This document shows positions 24,127-37,600 of a DNA stretch of 64,000 bases, in pieces. The stretch comes from Lytechinus variegatus (taxonomy: Eukaryota > Echinodermata > Echinoidea > Temnopleuroida > Toxopneustidae), in assembly GCF_018143015.1 (NCBI RefSeq), contig NC_054758.1, positions 10,462,501-10,526,500 on the forward strand. Direction: 5' to 3'. Numbering within the stretch: position 1 is the stretch's first letter; each line of letters starts with the position of its first letter. The translations under genes and the position numbers were made by a program. Below the pieces are notes generated by a model. The model did no database searches. It was given only the letters and a program-made list of their open reading frames with translations, and had not been told where the DNA came from.

Positions 24127-24345
24127 ACGGTCCACCGAATCAGGGTCGCCCTAGCCACTAGCCTGTCTCTGTGGTCTAGTGGTTAAGGCACCGGCGTCCA
24201 AAGCTGGGAGCCCGGGTTCGATTCCCGGGAGAGAAATATTTTCGGCATCACATTTGTTTTCCAAAGGGTAGATAGCTCTGGGGAACCTTGATTTAAGCTA
24301 CGCCTACCATTGTTCTCTTCATCCATTTATGTCACAATATATAAA
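24127..24345 (+). repeat. tRNA-derived SINE (copy 1 of a pair)
   Basis: TCTCTGTGGTCTAGTGGTTA and GGGTTCGATTCCCGGGAGAG form box A and box B of a nearly complete tRNA cloverleaf at 24166-24237. The anticodon stem is CCGGC/GCTGG and the loop is GTCCAAA, a non-canonical loop because position 32 is G and 33 is T. The flanks (AATCAGGGTCGCC upstream; AAAGGGTAGATAACTCTGGGGAACC-type sequence downstream) are shared with 43434-43640, and both copies end in TA repeats. This marks a SINE, not a functional tRNA gene. Confidence 0.7.
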
Positions 24346-24349
24346 TATA

Positions 24350-24350
24350 A

Positions 24351-24382
<32 letters not shown>

Positions 24383-26290
24383 CACATTGCATGTATTGAA
24401 AATGCCCCCCCCCCCCGACAAAAACAGCTGATATATAACCGGAACATCAGCTTCGTCCCAAGTTTAGGTGACAACAATTGCAAATTATGTCGTTTGTCCA
24501 GAGTCCAGGACGAAACTGCTATTTTGATTTATTGATTTTCGACAAAGACCTCTTGGTTGCTCTATGCCAAGAAGGAAAGTTGACAATACTTATTTTAAAT
24601 CCTTAAAAGCGTTCACATATTTCTGGAGTAGAGAAACATTATGGCCTAAGTTAGGCGAGGCTTCAGAATATGGACCCAAATGTATTCTTAAATAAAGTCG
24701 AAAATTATTTGATCTCTTTCTTAAAAACCAATCGGGTTTACTTGATGCAGGTAAAATATATATTCATGAAGTTTGAGAAAGGCCCAGCAACTTACAAAGA
24801 GTAAAATGTAGTTATATTTTCCAACAGGAGTAAAACTCCTGTTTTTGCATTATTTTGTAACAAATTTCTGTAAGTTGACTGTACTCTGTTAAAACCAACC
24901 GTTTTGCCATTTTGACAGGCAGAAGAAACACCACTTATTCATCGGTGATCACAATTACAAGGACAAGTACACTGCCCTAGAGTTTGCAGTGATGGGCGGG
25001 ATTTAATCCCCCTGTCTACCAATTAGAATTTAAGAAACATGATGCAGCTCTCTTGTTTGCTTCAGGTTAAATTCAACCACATTCCTTCGAGCAATTCAGA
25101 AAGCAATTGAGGTTGCAAAGAACACAGTCGACATACAGATGAGAGGATCACCGCGAAGAAGAAGAAACAAAGGTAAAAAAAATCATACTTTCCTTTAGGT
25201 CTTAACAATTCTTCTGGTGTATTTCTAGAGACCATTGACAAAGGTTTTCGTTTTAACATTCGTGGGTTGCCGTGTAGCCGAACTTGAAGTAATTTGTTGT
25301 TGTTATTGTTGTTGTTCTGCAGGGGTGTTAATCGATTTTTTTTTCTAAAAAGAGGTAATGTTACTGCTATCTTTCTTTGTGTGGTAATAGTTGGTTATTG
25401 TTTAACCCTATGTGTTTATCGAATAAGTTTGTTGTGGTATGTAGGAATCTTCACTAATGCGTATACATGGAATATGATTTGCATCAAACCTTACAATCGG
25501 CGTGGCGACTGATATACAATAAAGTGCGAGCAAGCGGGGCGAGAGAGCACATTAATAGATCTGAGATGGTATGACAAGAAAATAAAGCAATTTAATTAAC
25601 CCGAGAAATTGAGGAAACTGGTCAGAGGAGGAGCGATGAGAAGGGAAACAATATGAATAAGAAGATGGGATCGTAAGCGTGCCTTCATTAAACGAATTGC
25701 AGGACACTAGTGGCAGAAAAATTAGAAAATATTGATCATCATAAACATTGCTAATCAGCAGACTTAACCTTTTCACTAACTGTGCTATAATCTTTAATCA
25801 TACTTACAAAATCCATTTACAAAGCCATTAATTTACTTGAATTATCAATTTTGCATTTAAATATCTTATCTTTTAGCATTGAATATTTCTTCATAAGAAA
25901 GAGAGAACAATTATCAACCCAAGCAAGGAGGTTTGCATTATCAGTGGGGAGAGCTTTTAATTTATTCAGATCAATCTATTACTGAAACCATGGCCGTTCA
26001 CAGAAATTTCTTGGGGGGCATACAATTTTTTGGAAGTAACTCGAGAAACAACTGGGCTTGTTCTTGGGTCTATTTTGCATTGATCTTGAAGGATTTCATG
26101 CACACTTTTGTTGATTTTTTTACAAGATATTTTCAGTAAAACATGCTAGTTTTCAAAACTTATGGGGAATATCTGCCCCCTGCCACCCTTGCGTACGGCC
26201 ATGTGTGCAACAAAGGTCATGGTGACTTTGAAAGACATGAATCCTATTGTCAGTGGGACAGTGATTCCTTGAACAAGTTAACAGGACATT
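24350..26290. other. Intergenic, low feature content
   Basis: Begins with a TA microsatellite (24352-24380). A diverged fold-back fragment with GCAAATTATGTCGTTTGTCC lies near 24480, and a GTTGTTATTGTTGTTGTT stretch at 25294-25318. A short open stretch around 25070-25170 is flanked by plausible splice motifs (TTGCTTCAG before, GTAAAA after) and reads NSTTFLRAIQKAIEVAKNT; with no neighbouring exons it is not called. No gene was recognised. Confidence 0.4.
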
Positions 26291-26296
26291 AGGGAG

Positions 26297-28335
26297 TTTT
26301 CGCAAAAGGACGGTAACCAACCTTCACGACGGTAGTTGATTTTGGAAGAGACTTCTGGGCCCGTCGTAAAAGACTGTCCTGCAATGCAAGCTGTGTAACA
26401 TGGAATTTGCTTACCTTCTGCATCCACAGCGGAAACATTCAATCTGCGGTTCGTAAGCGAAATTCTAGTTGCTACTATGGTAACAGCGTCATAAACGCTA
26501 AAATAGTGAAAAGGGTAGTATATATCGCTAGGAAAGCTACATGCCTACGGTCAAATTTGCGAGGGTATGAAAAAGACTAAAATGCTATATAAAGGATGTA
26601 TGTTTGCCTTAACATTACGTGTCAAGGGTCCGACTTGAACGAGGTGTGGGAAGTGGGCGGTACTACACCAAATCTAAGTAAAGGTGAAGCCGACGTACGT
26701 CCGTGATCAATATTTTTTAGGGTGTCAATTCAAGAAATATTGTCAAGGGCACCGTTTTGTTTCCCCTACTTAGAAACCCTATCCCTAAGAGCTGCATTTT
26801 CAGAACATGGAAAATACTTGTTTAGGGTGCTTTTCAAGATATGAGAAACGCTAAGCGTACATGTTAGATAAGAAAATGTTTTTTCAAACAAATCGCGTAC
26901 AAATTGAGTGAGAAAAAACTTACTGAATTAACGCTTAGATATCAATCATTACAGTCCATCGAATCGATATTGCATCTAATGTGCCTCTCCAGTGAAATCA
27001 TTCCGCAAGCGTTAATATGTACACAGCATGCAATACGCCTATACGTCTGAAAACCATCCGAATTAGCGGGTTTTTTTCTTTTGCTTCCTCCTAAACACAC
27101 GGTAAGCCATCAAACTTGCACACAATAATTTATGATGGGCATTATGTTTTACTTTCCATCGAAATGGGAGATTAGATTTCAAATTCCCGGGGGGACCACT
27201 TACCTTGACGACTGGATACCAGGCGCGACCATGGGGTCTTGAAAAGCACCCTAAACAAGGGAAGCAAGTATTTTTAAGATTATGAAAATGCACCCCTTAA
27301 CAAGTATTTCGCGTATTGGAAATTTGACCAAAAAGACGTAGCTTTCCTAAAGAAATTTATCAATTTTCAGTGTATTAAAGGGGAATGAAACCTTTCGAAC
27401 AGGTAGGCTTGTGTCGAAACAGAAAAATCAAAGAATAAGAACAAAGAAAGTTTGAGAAAAATCGGACAAATAAAGAGAAAGTTATGAGCATGTGAATATT
27501 GCAATCACTAATACTATGGAGATCCTCCTATCCGACAAGGATATGTGATGTCACATGTGAACAACTTTCCCTTTGATGGACTTTAAAATACCCTCAAAAT
27601 GTCTCTTTTTTGCTTTTTCTAATGGTGATACCAACTCTTTATCCATGATGTATTCTTTAAAAATCTGTATTACATGCCCTCCTACGTAAAGAACACATGA
27701 TCTACTGATAGATGTGATAAAAGAGACAATTTAAGTGAAATACATCATTGTCGCTAAAGTAATGGGGAGAGTTGTCCACAAGTGACATCACACATCATTG
27801 TCGCATAGCCAATTTGAGAATCTCCATAGCATTAGTCATCGCAATTTTCAAATGCTCATAACTTTCTCATTATTTGTCCGATTTTTCTCAAACTTTCGTT
27901 GATCTGTTTCTTTGATTTTTCTGTTTTCAAACGAGCTTTCTTGTTCCAAGAGTTTCATTCTCCTTTAAATATCGTTTTTCACACCCTTTATAACGTTACA
28001 TATACGTAACGTGCCCACTCTTGAAAAGGAAATCCGTTTATCCACTCTTCTATGGAAGTGCCCCCCTCCCCGGCGACCTCTTTAACTCTTGGAGGAACCA
28101 AATGTGGCTCTGGAAAGTCGTCCTAAATCGGATATATCGCTGTTACAATAGAAGCAGCCATAATTATACACACGAAACGCAGTTTGAATGTTTCCGTTAC
28201 GGATGCGAAACTTAAAAAAAAATTCTCATGTCACACAACTTGCATTGCAGGACAGTGCTATACGATGGGTCAAAAAGTCTCTTCCAAAATCAATATACCG
28301 TCGTAAAGTCCGTCTGTGTTGTAAAGCGAAAAGTC
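26297..28335. mobile_element. Element with ~200-bp inverted repeats abutting the apextrin-like gene
   Basis: The left arm (26297-26520: TTTTCGCAAAAGGACGGTA, TTTTGGAAGAGACTTCTGGG, GAAACATTCAATCTGCGGTT) is the inverse of 28130-28335 (CTTCCAAAATCAATATACCG, TTTGAATGTTTCCGTTACGG). The interior matches 2320-3210 directly. A TTAA element is inserted at 27375. No transposase is seen. The right end lies only about 150 bp upstream of the ATG at 28484, so this element borders or contributes the promoter region of the gene. Confidence 0.6.
27375..27968. mobile_element. piggyBac-type (TTAA) MITE, family B, with empty site at 2.84 kb
   Basis: The element is 27379-27964 (586 bp), flanked by TTAA at 27375-27378 and 27965-27968. 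Terminal inverted repeats are AGGGGAATGAAACC and GAGTTTCATTCTCCT. Inner arms share AGAAAGTTTGAGAAAAATCGG and GAGAAAGTTATGAGCAT. The related repeat at 2320-3210 has a single uninterrupted TTAA at the corresponding place (near 2843). A second copy is at 51958-52541. Confidence 0.85.
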
Positions 28336-28483
28336 GGGAATGATACGTGTAACTGGAGAGAGGGGGGGGGGGAGTAGGGGAGGGGAGGGAGAGAATGGCG
28401 GGGGAATGCTATTTCTCACCGCACATTCCGTTCTTTTCTAATTGCTCAGCAGGTAATATTCGGGAATATATTTGAATTCTAAG

Positions 28484-28838
28484 ATGGTCGACCACGTTAA
28501 GAGAGCCATCCTGCTGGTGATGGTGACGATGGTAGCTGTAGATGCGCAGCTCCCAACACCAAGCGGTATCAACTTCATCGGTATCGGGTACGACATCATT
28601 GACGGTAACCCTGAAGGCAGCTACGGAATCGGAGGGGTAGACCCAGGCCTCTTGGTCACTCGACGGATCTTCAAAATGACCCACGACCTTTCGAAAACTT
28701 CAAGCGATAACATGTATTCGGTACCCGATGAGGTTAAGTTCATCCATCGCAGCAGCGCGGTTACATCGTCAACTCATACGACGTTTTATGGGGAGTCAAG
28801 TTACGCCTCCAAGCTTTCCGCTCAAGTTGACGTCGCTG
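28484..28838 (+). CDS. Apextrin-like gene 1, exon 1: signal peptide and start of MACPF
   Basis: The ATG at 28484 is chosen because it opens a basic-then-hydrophobic signal peptide (VDHVKRAILLVMVTMVAVDA) followed by a likely cleavage site before QLPTPSG. The open frame continues upstream to about 28472 without another ATG. After the peptide come GINFIGIGYDIIDGNPEGS and GGVDPGLLVTRRIF, typical of the start of MACPF domains (G-x-GYD...NP.G). It ends in phase 1 at G|GTAAGT. Confidence 0.85.
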
Positions 28839-31544
28839 GTAAGTTAACAAATCTGTTAGTAGGATTTCATGACATTTGCTCCGAGGAAAATTGCTCCCAT
28901 AACAAATCTGAACGTTACGCCAAACCTAAATTCTAACGTCGAACTAGATAAACTTACTCTAATCCTTATCTGTACTTTATTCTGAACCAAAAGCTCTTAC
29001 ATTCCTAACTCTAACCCTCTGCCTTCTGAGGCCGGAGCAAAATGTCGCAGGAGCGTATGTCCTGTCACTTGCAGACTGACTGGTAAATGACCAAGTCAGT
29101 CTGCAAGTCCCCAGATTGACTGGCAAATGAGCAAATGAGCAAGATTTATCCAGGTCCTCTCGTGGGTGAATTAATGTCCCTGCAAAATCTCGTGAATTGT
29201 GAGACTTTCTTTCTCAAAGAATTTAACCACTTTTTTTGAGTAATATTGATTATTTTTGTACCATAAAAAAAAGGATAAATCTTACTCTTTTTATTGGTAA
29301 TTTCTTTTTAGATATGAGTGGGGTTTTTTTACCTGAAAAGATGCATCAAACACAATTTTCTTTTTCTGCTTTCACTTGCAAATTGTGCAACACTTTGTGT
29401 TAAGCACAAACATTATTCATATCATCAGAAAGCCTAAAATATATACTTTCTTACAATGTCACTCTTGATACATGTATGTGGCATCTTTTAGATGGGTCAG
29501 CAGCCAACTTTTTCCATCAAGCTGCAAGACAAGATTTCTACAATTTCTTAGGGTGTGTTTATGCTTCCATTGCGAGGACAGAATCAGCGATTTCAAACGT
29601 CGATTCAAAACGCCGATCGTAAACGTGGTTCTGGGAGTGCTGTTTATGCTTAACTTTTCAGAGCAAATCATGATCTCCAGCTGGCTTCGCATCGTAAAGC
29701 GAGGTCAAATTGGGTGCGCCTTTTTTCGAAAGTTTTTTTTTCTGATTGTTGTTTTTACGTAGAGATAACAAGGAGCAATACGACTGTATTTGCCCGCGGA
29801 TTTTCATCTCACCGGAAGCATGTACCAAATGACGTCATTTAAACACGTTTACGATCGTGGTTCTGTTTATACTTCCCCAGAAAGCCTGATTCTGGTCAAA
29901 CGACGTTTACAAACGCACCTTTTTGTGAGTTTACGATCAGCGTTTTGAAACAGCGTTTAAATGAAAGTAAGCATGGACGCAACCATGTTTTGGACTAATC
30001 ACGTTTGGAAACGCTGATTCTGGCCTGAAAAGTGGAAGCATAAACACGGCCTTAGTAACATAAAATCCATAGTTCTGATAGGCTGAATAATGTTTTCAAA
30101 TCAACAGGCGCGGGTAATTTGAAGAGATTACCACATGGTGATTGTGACCTTGCAGAGGCCCAGTGTGGAACATTGGAATTTGCGTGGGTGTGTGGTCTCT
30201 TTGACCAATCAGAGCGCAGTAATCTTGTTTTTGAGCTGCTAAATGTATATGGCCTATGAAAAGCTCGCTGCAGATCCATCTAAAATACCTCTTCCTGTAA
30301 AAAATTTATATCATATTAAAGCTAAGAATTTCAGTGTGATCATAATTTAAAAATCATTTTTGCCAAAACAGAAATTAAGTGGAAAAATAAAAACTTTTGT
30401 TGCAAGAAAAATAATTATTTTCTTTCATGTTTTAGATCAAAAGTTTCATCAATATTACAAAATCTTTTTAAAAATCCAAACACATGAACTAAAAGAATAA
30501 TTTGTCTTCTTTATAAAGATACCACAAAACATTTAATTTGGTCAATATTTTGAGCAGCGATGGCCGAATAAAAAGAGGTGTTTTTGCCCGCACCAAGCTC
30601 ATTAACAACGCAAAAACCCTCTATTCATGAATATCCCTAGGAAAAAAGAAGCTACTTTTTAGGGCTTGCCGACTGACTGGACCATTATGCAAGTGACGTC
30701 ATAATCACCATAACCCCCTCCCTCTATAGGAATAAGCTTAAACGGAGTTAATCAGAGAAGGGTCAGCCGCAGACCCGTGAAAGCATGCAAGGCAATGGCG
30801 CCGACTTCTAAGATGGCTGCGCGATGACGTCATTCCTGACATAAGGTCTGTTTCGAACTATCCTTACAATTTAGCGATAATTGCCAGAGATATTAAGGTT
30901 CTTCTTTACACAATCAGAAAAAAGTAGTTTGGCAATCACCTTTCAAGGCATCCGCCTATTTCTACTTCAGACATCGTCGTTGCTTCGTCAGGCAAACCCC
31001 TAGGTAGAGTTTCACGACAGTGGGTGTTGGAACATGGTTCAAATGATCTTCATCTTTACAAGCCAAGATTTTATATTCGAACTGGATTACTTTACAGACA
31101 ATTCTGATTCAATTGATATCTCTTGTCATATATTTCAAACATCTTTGTGATTCATCATCGTGTATAATTTTTTTCTTATATCTGACATTGGCCTATATTT
31201 CTCTGCATATATTTTTCTTATCTCTAGGATCTTACGAGAACGCCTTCGCCAGTGTAGCATTTTCTGCCAGTGCACGTAAGTCTTTTGGAAGTCAACTTCA
31301 CTAATCAAAGTTATTTAGAGTGTCTTTAATGTTTAATTTTACAAGAATTAATGAACCAAGAGCCGTTCTGGAGACCCCCGTTTTCAAACCAAGATTTAGT
31401 TCCAGAGCCCCCGACTTCGGCGCACGGCGCATAGGTGTGATGTTGTCATTCGAGTACCCCCCCCCCTGGGGACTTTTGTTCAGATTGGAGATGAATCAAC
31501 GATGATCAGAACATCAAGATTTAACGTTCTTACTTAAAAGAATA

Positions 31545-31575
<31 letters not shown>

Positions 31576-31584
31576 CCTTTTATG

Positions 31585-31652
<68 letters not shown>

Positions 31653-34600
31653 AGGCGTTCGAAAGTGTATCGGGAATTACTCAGCCTCGGTTGGACTGAA
31701 AATACCACTATTTATTTTTCTTGGAGCTTAGCCCCTCGGTAAAAATGGTAATTAGGCCTACCAGTCAAGCCGAGAGCGAATAATTCCCTCTTGACATTCT
31801 CCAAACCTTCTATGTTAGTATACTATGTCATTTCTCTGCAGGCTACGAGCAGATTACCAATCGCATGTCTACTGAACAATCAGTGTTCTATGGCACCCAG
31901 ACGATTACTAATAACGGTAATGCCCGTTACCAAACCGAGCTTGCCTCACCTGACGCATACGCACTCGAGAATGGCTTTGTTGCAGATGCTTGCAATCTTC
32001 CAAGGTCATATGATTATAATACATACATGTCATTCCTCGATTCGTGGGGAACGGTAAGTAAACATCTTGTTTGTTTCTAACACCAGGTTTATAAAACAGA
32101 ATAAAATAATGAACAAATGATAATTGTCAATAATTTGTACAAAGAGCTTTTTACAAAAGCAGTCAAATGATCTTACGATGACCTGAATAAGCTTTTGTAA
32201 CATCTTAGATTTTTAATTAGTTATCTTATTCATTATTGTTTCTATTTATTTATTGCATTAATTTGTACTACTCATGCATTCATTTTATTTCATTACTTTA
32301 TTACTGTTATAATCATCACTACTCTCGTCTTATTTATCATTGTGTTCAGTTGATTTTTAAAAGTTATATTCATTTTGGGGGGGGAGGGGGGTCTGGGCTG
32401 GCCATATTTCGACATAAAACCGTCTCCAAAGTAGTAACTCTTTTCAGAGTCGCTTCAAAACGTCCAGAAATGTTATTGCAGAGTCATCCAACTCTTGTGA
32501 AAATTAATAAACGATAAAACGGTCTATTAGTCTGCTTTTCTATAGTTGCAACTTTTCGCAATGATCCAAATGCATAAGTAGCCGGCAAGATATCTTTCTA
32601 AGCCTTTTTCCCGGGACCATTAAAATTAGTCCTTTAAAAAAAACCTTCGAATTGTGAAAAAATAGAAGCATGTTTGCATAATCTGTTAAAAATGCTCTTC
32701 AACTGAGGCGATTTTCTGACTTTTGTACCACTCTTAGAAGAAGGTTCTTATACAGTTCTCTGCTTGTCCTGTATTTGGAATCTTTAAAGGCTCCTTAAAA
32801 GGTTCAAACTTAAGCCCATCTTAAAGAACCATTTTAAAACATGTTCGGTTCTTTTTAAAACCTTTTAAGACTCTTAAGTAGGTAAAAATAACCTTTTTGG
32901 TGAACCATTATTCTCGAAGGCTCCGAATCTAGAACAAAAGGATTCCGAAAATGGGTGCAAACAGAAATTTTCTATTCGCATCCATTTTTCTGAGTGAAGG
33001 TTTACTAATGCTGATGTTTATTTTTCATCCATTAATAGCACGTTGTAATTGAAGTGGATCTTGGAGTGAGGTCAGGAACCAACTACGAGGAGTCAAGATC
33101 TACTTTTGTAGAATACGCTTCGAAACATGTAACTTTCTCTTTCATTTTTGTAAATAAAATGTGGCCAGCCACCCCAAAACCATTAATAATTCACCAGGGA
33201 GTTCCATGAAAATAGTGAACAAACAATTAAGCAAATTCGTTTATCTTAAATAATTCTTCTTATTAGTGTTGTCAAAATTTTAAACTGTAAATGCAAATAA
33301 ACGTCGATACATAAGTTTCTGTGCACCACTTTTTTATTTTAACTTTATGCAACGGGGCGCTGTTACCTGGTTCCGACATTCGCAATTTTGTAACCATGCA
33401 CCAATACACTATTCCCAATATGAACGCATGTCAAAACTTCAACAATAAAAACAAGAACATAATAAAAGAAGATTATTCTGCAAATGAAAAAAAGCTAATC
33501 TAGTCCCGAATAATACTCCTCTTGGAGTGATACTAGGGACCAATCCCTTTGGAGTGAGCCGTGCCTCCTTTTAGAGTGGATTATGACTTCTTTTAGAGTG
33601 AACTGCAAGAAGAGGCTTATGCAGTTCAATCCAAAAAGGAGTCATAATGCACTTTGAAAAGATATTACAGTTCACTCCAAAGGGTTTTGGTCCCTGTGGT
33701 ATCACTCCGCGAGGAGTGTGAGTGGGGATTAGATTAGCTCTTTTGCTTTTAGAGAGAATAATGCGAAATAGAGGGGGAATTGTTTCAAATGACTGAACCT
33801 AGGAAATACCTTTCTACACAGGTTGGTGCAAGTCTGAGTGCTTCCGGGTCGTACAAAGGATTCAGCGCCTCTCTGACTGTCGACATGGAAACCTTCAACA
33901 GTGGAATGCAGAGCGGGGACACCTTCGGAAGTACTTTCACATCCTACACGGTTGGTAGTACGACCATGAATGGTAAGAAATGTACTTGTATATGTTTTCA
34001 TGTTGGGGTGGACTTGTCCTTTAATTCTAACATATCGTTTCGCTATAGTGATATTTCATTTATTCATTGTGTATATCGTAAGGATATATGATATGGATAA
34101 TCGTTGCGTAACGATTAAGGTGACAACTATGAAAATGAAATATGTACGTCCATCTGATCATCTTCACAGAACCCATCAAGCTTACATTGCTGGGAATGCA
34201 CGAGGTATTCGACGATAAGTACTGGACCCTTCTGTCGACCTACATCAGCACCGGGCATTGCAACAGCGCTTTCCATGCAACCAGTGTACGAGTAAACTTG
34301 GTGGAGGCTATGAAGAATTATGCCGACTACAAGAGTGTGCTTGCAAGAACACCTGGTAGACCCATTCATAGACTTTAAGTGTTGATAAGATATTCTCACT
34401 GGAAGGGGGGGGAGGGCTTCATCGACCTTTATTCGTCCAGCAAGTTTCATTGACTTCGATTGGTCGAGAGGTATAGTTACTATGGTAACTGGTGGATAAA
34501 AGATAAAGTCACTCCACAGCGCAGTGTATACTTACACATAGTGGCCCGTATTCTGAAGTCGGGTTTAAAGTATGGATGGCCAACTGTTACATAAATCACT

Positions 34601-37600
34601 AACAGTAGAGACATCATTTTCAGCTCATTTGGCTCTTAGATCATTCATAATTGTCTAGGAAGTATAAATAGATGATTGTCTTCACCATCGATGAATCAGG
34701 AAAGAGCACAGTAAACATACAATGTAATAAAAAAAATATGATACTTTTGGCTTTCCATAATTTTAGTACAGAGTGAGATCATGGTCTAAGTTAAACCTGA
34801 CTTCAGGATACGGACCTCTGTATTCTTGAAAAGTTAGAAGCTTACCCATCTTTCGATATATTACACATTCTGAATGGCTTCTTTTCAGTAGACCGGGACA
34901 GCAACGGAATCTCCAGGCTCTAGACAACGACATAATCATTTGCGATTATTACTCCGTTGCAAATCTTCGGATGGTCTGCTGTCCCGGTCCACCAATGACA
35001 AGGAAATCGGTGCGTCGTAGAGAGCGACTCTGTGGTAAATGCAAAAACTCTCTATTGATCTAGAGGCAGATGCCCAGTCGGTCCACCTGTAGGCGAATAT
35101 GTATCACCACCCGAATTACAGGCGTGAAGGCGGCCTCAAAGCCGGCGCCATGCAGAGGCGGCCTCAGACTCACGGGTGTTAAGACCCTGAGATTTAGGGT
35201 TAGGGTTGCAATAGGGTAAAGTGTGTAATCCAGTGTTGATTTTAGTCATTCGATTAGTGGCAAGGAATTTATATTACGCCGGAGTAAATGTCATGGAACA
35301 GGCACTAGCGTACCTACGGGGAGGGCATGGGGACAGTCTGCCCCCCTCACCTAACGAGTCACAACCCATGCAAAGGACGTATACCCCCCCACCCCCCTGA
35401 CGAGCTTGAAAACGAAGAATAGGAGTAGATCTTCATAGATCTACTTGGGCTCTTCTTTTGTCTTTTATTTTGATATATATATTTTTTGCTATAACTTCGC
35501 GTGTTGTTTGCAGCGCAGTAGTGCGAGTACGCAGGTAGACATTGTGCAAGGCTCCCTTGCTCGAACATGCAATAGTCGACTATTGCACGGATGGCATCTT
35601 TTGGCATGCCATAGCTGATTTCTCTGAATGTCATTGACACACATTCACCCAATCAACTGTCCAGGATCTATTTATGTGTTGTACAAAACACATTAAAGGT
35701 TCGCCGTCCCCGGATTCAGTTTGACGGTTATGCACTCGCCGCCATTTTCATTACGAAGATCATCGACGCAATCTGCATGCAGCTGTCAATCATCAATCAG
35801 TCGCGCAGCACGTGCACACATTCATAGTACACAAACGATGCGCTGCTTTTGGCTACATCACAATAGGTCTAAATATCTGCTGACGTCACTTCACGAAGCA
35901 GAATGACGCGAAGTCAACCTGCAAAGATTTTAGAACAGCGGCCGAAGTATATGCAAACTGAGAATCGTCAGAGCTCTGGCATTCGGAACATGGCTTTTGC
36001 GTACGCGACGTATTACCATAACCATGATAACATTGTTGTCAATGGGCAGGTGGCGCAGTGCGTACGTATGATGTCAAGCACCGATTTCTGAATTCGGGGA
36101 CGGTGAATCTGTAACAGTTACTATCAATCTAACCATCGAATTTCATAATAAAATCAATTTATTCGATTTCTTTCTTCTGCTTTTGTGCCCAGACGACGCA
36201 GTCAAGATCCCTCTCGTTTGGCCTGATGGAACCTACGGACTCCCGAAGCCAGTTACCGGGTGCCCGCTGGGATGGCATGACGGGTATCGTTATCATGATA
36301 CAGAAGACGACGATAGCAACAATTATTGGTCTAGCCCCCTACATCTGTATGGTTGGAGAAGATCCAACAACATGAGGAATTATTTCTGCATGAAAACCAC
36401 AAGCGCTGATCCATCTGGTTTAGGATGGGCTTGGCCAGCGGGCAGCTACTGTATTTACAAAAGAGGCTCTTGTCCTAGAGGTATGTGAAAGTCTTTTTAT
36501 TTTTTTGTGGGGGAGGAGGGTTTGAATTTTGAATTCAATTTTTGTATTCCAAATGTTAATTTAGATTTTTTAATTTTAGATTTTGAATGACTTTTTATTC
36601 CTATTCTTAATTTTGATTTAATTTCGATTATCATATTTGTTTTTGAGGGGGAGTTGTTCGGAGACCAAACCTTCTTTTATTTCGCATTTCTTGCCATTTT
36701 TCCTCTCTGTACAAAATATAGCGTGTTTTGAAGACTTTGAATAAGGCTGGAAATCTTGAACTTGTATATTTTCAAAGTCCCGTTCTAATCTAAAAGTGAA
36801 TTTCATGCCCATTCACGGTATACTGTATTACAAGCGCAAAGGTATTCCTCATTACGTCACCATGGCGAGTTGATCAGATCCGTGCAAATTCCGTTTTTGT
36901 CTCGTCGGCATAGCAGAGCGATACCATATGTCCCGCTTTTCCGACGGCGGCGGTGGCGTTAGAATTGAAATCTTATAACCAATATTAAGTTTTTTATATT
37001 TTACCATAACTTAAAAATTCCATTGTCCTAGTTTATGAGACCTATTAAAATAAAAGTTGAATCAAGTATCACTAATTATCTAGGTCAAGTTTTAGGTCAT
37101 ATTACCAAGGTCTTAGGTCACGTAGAGTCAATGAACTTTGACCATGTTTTCAGTATCAACTTTTAAATCTTAAACAAGGTAAGGCTATTCTTTTACCAAG
37201 TTCATGACAACTTAAAAAGTATATGGACCTAGTTCATGAAACATGGACATAAGGGTAATCGAGTAACCCCAAGGAAGCTCCTTGGTATCACTGATCGTCT
37301 TGCCTGAGTTTCAAGTCACATGATTCAGGTCAAATGTCTTGGAGGAGCAATGAACTTCTCAACATTGAAATCTTACCCAAGACTAAATTTTTGAAATGTT
37401 ATCTTAATTTTGAAATGAATAAACTTGGACATCGGGGTAATCAGGTATCACTGAATATTTACTTGTTATCATAGGTCATTTACGGTAAACGGACGGAGTA
37501 TTTTATTGTCATATGAATTGTGTTTTTGTGAATAATTATTCAATCATCTCTGCTGCTATTCATTACGTAATGAAGGCGAGACTGCCAGAGGCCTTCCATC

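Noticed and set aside
24166..24237. A functional tRNA gene (CCA anticodon)
   Set aside because: Shared flanks with a second copy, a non-canonical anticodon loop and TA-repeat tail mark it as a SINE.
25062..25170. Possible exon reading NSTTFLRAIQKAIEVAKNT
   Set aside because: Splice-like borders exist but no neighbouring exon in compatible phase was found.
34142..34450. Minus-strand ORF opposite exon 6, and a similar plus-strand ORF at 60834-61250
   Set aside because: They are antisense shadows of the conserved MACPF exon in each arm, open only because the exon is constrained.
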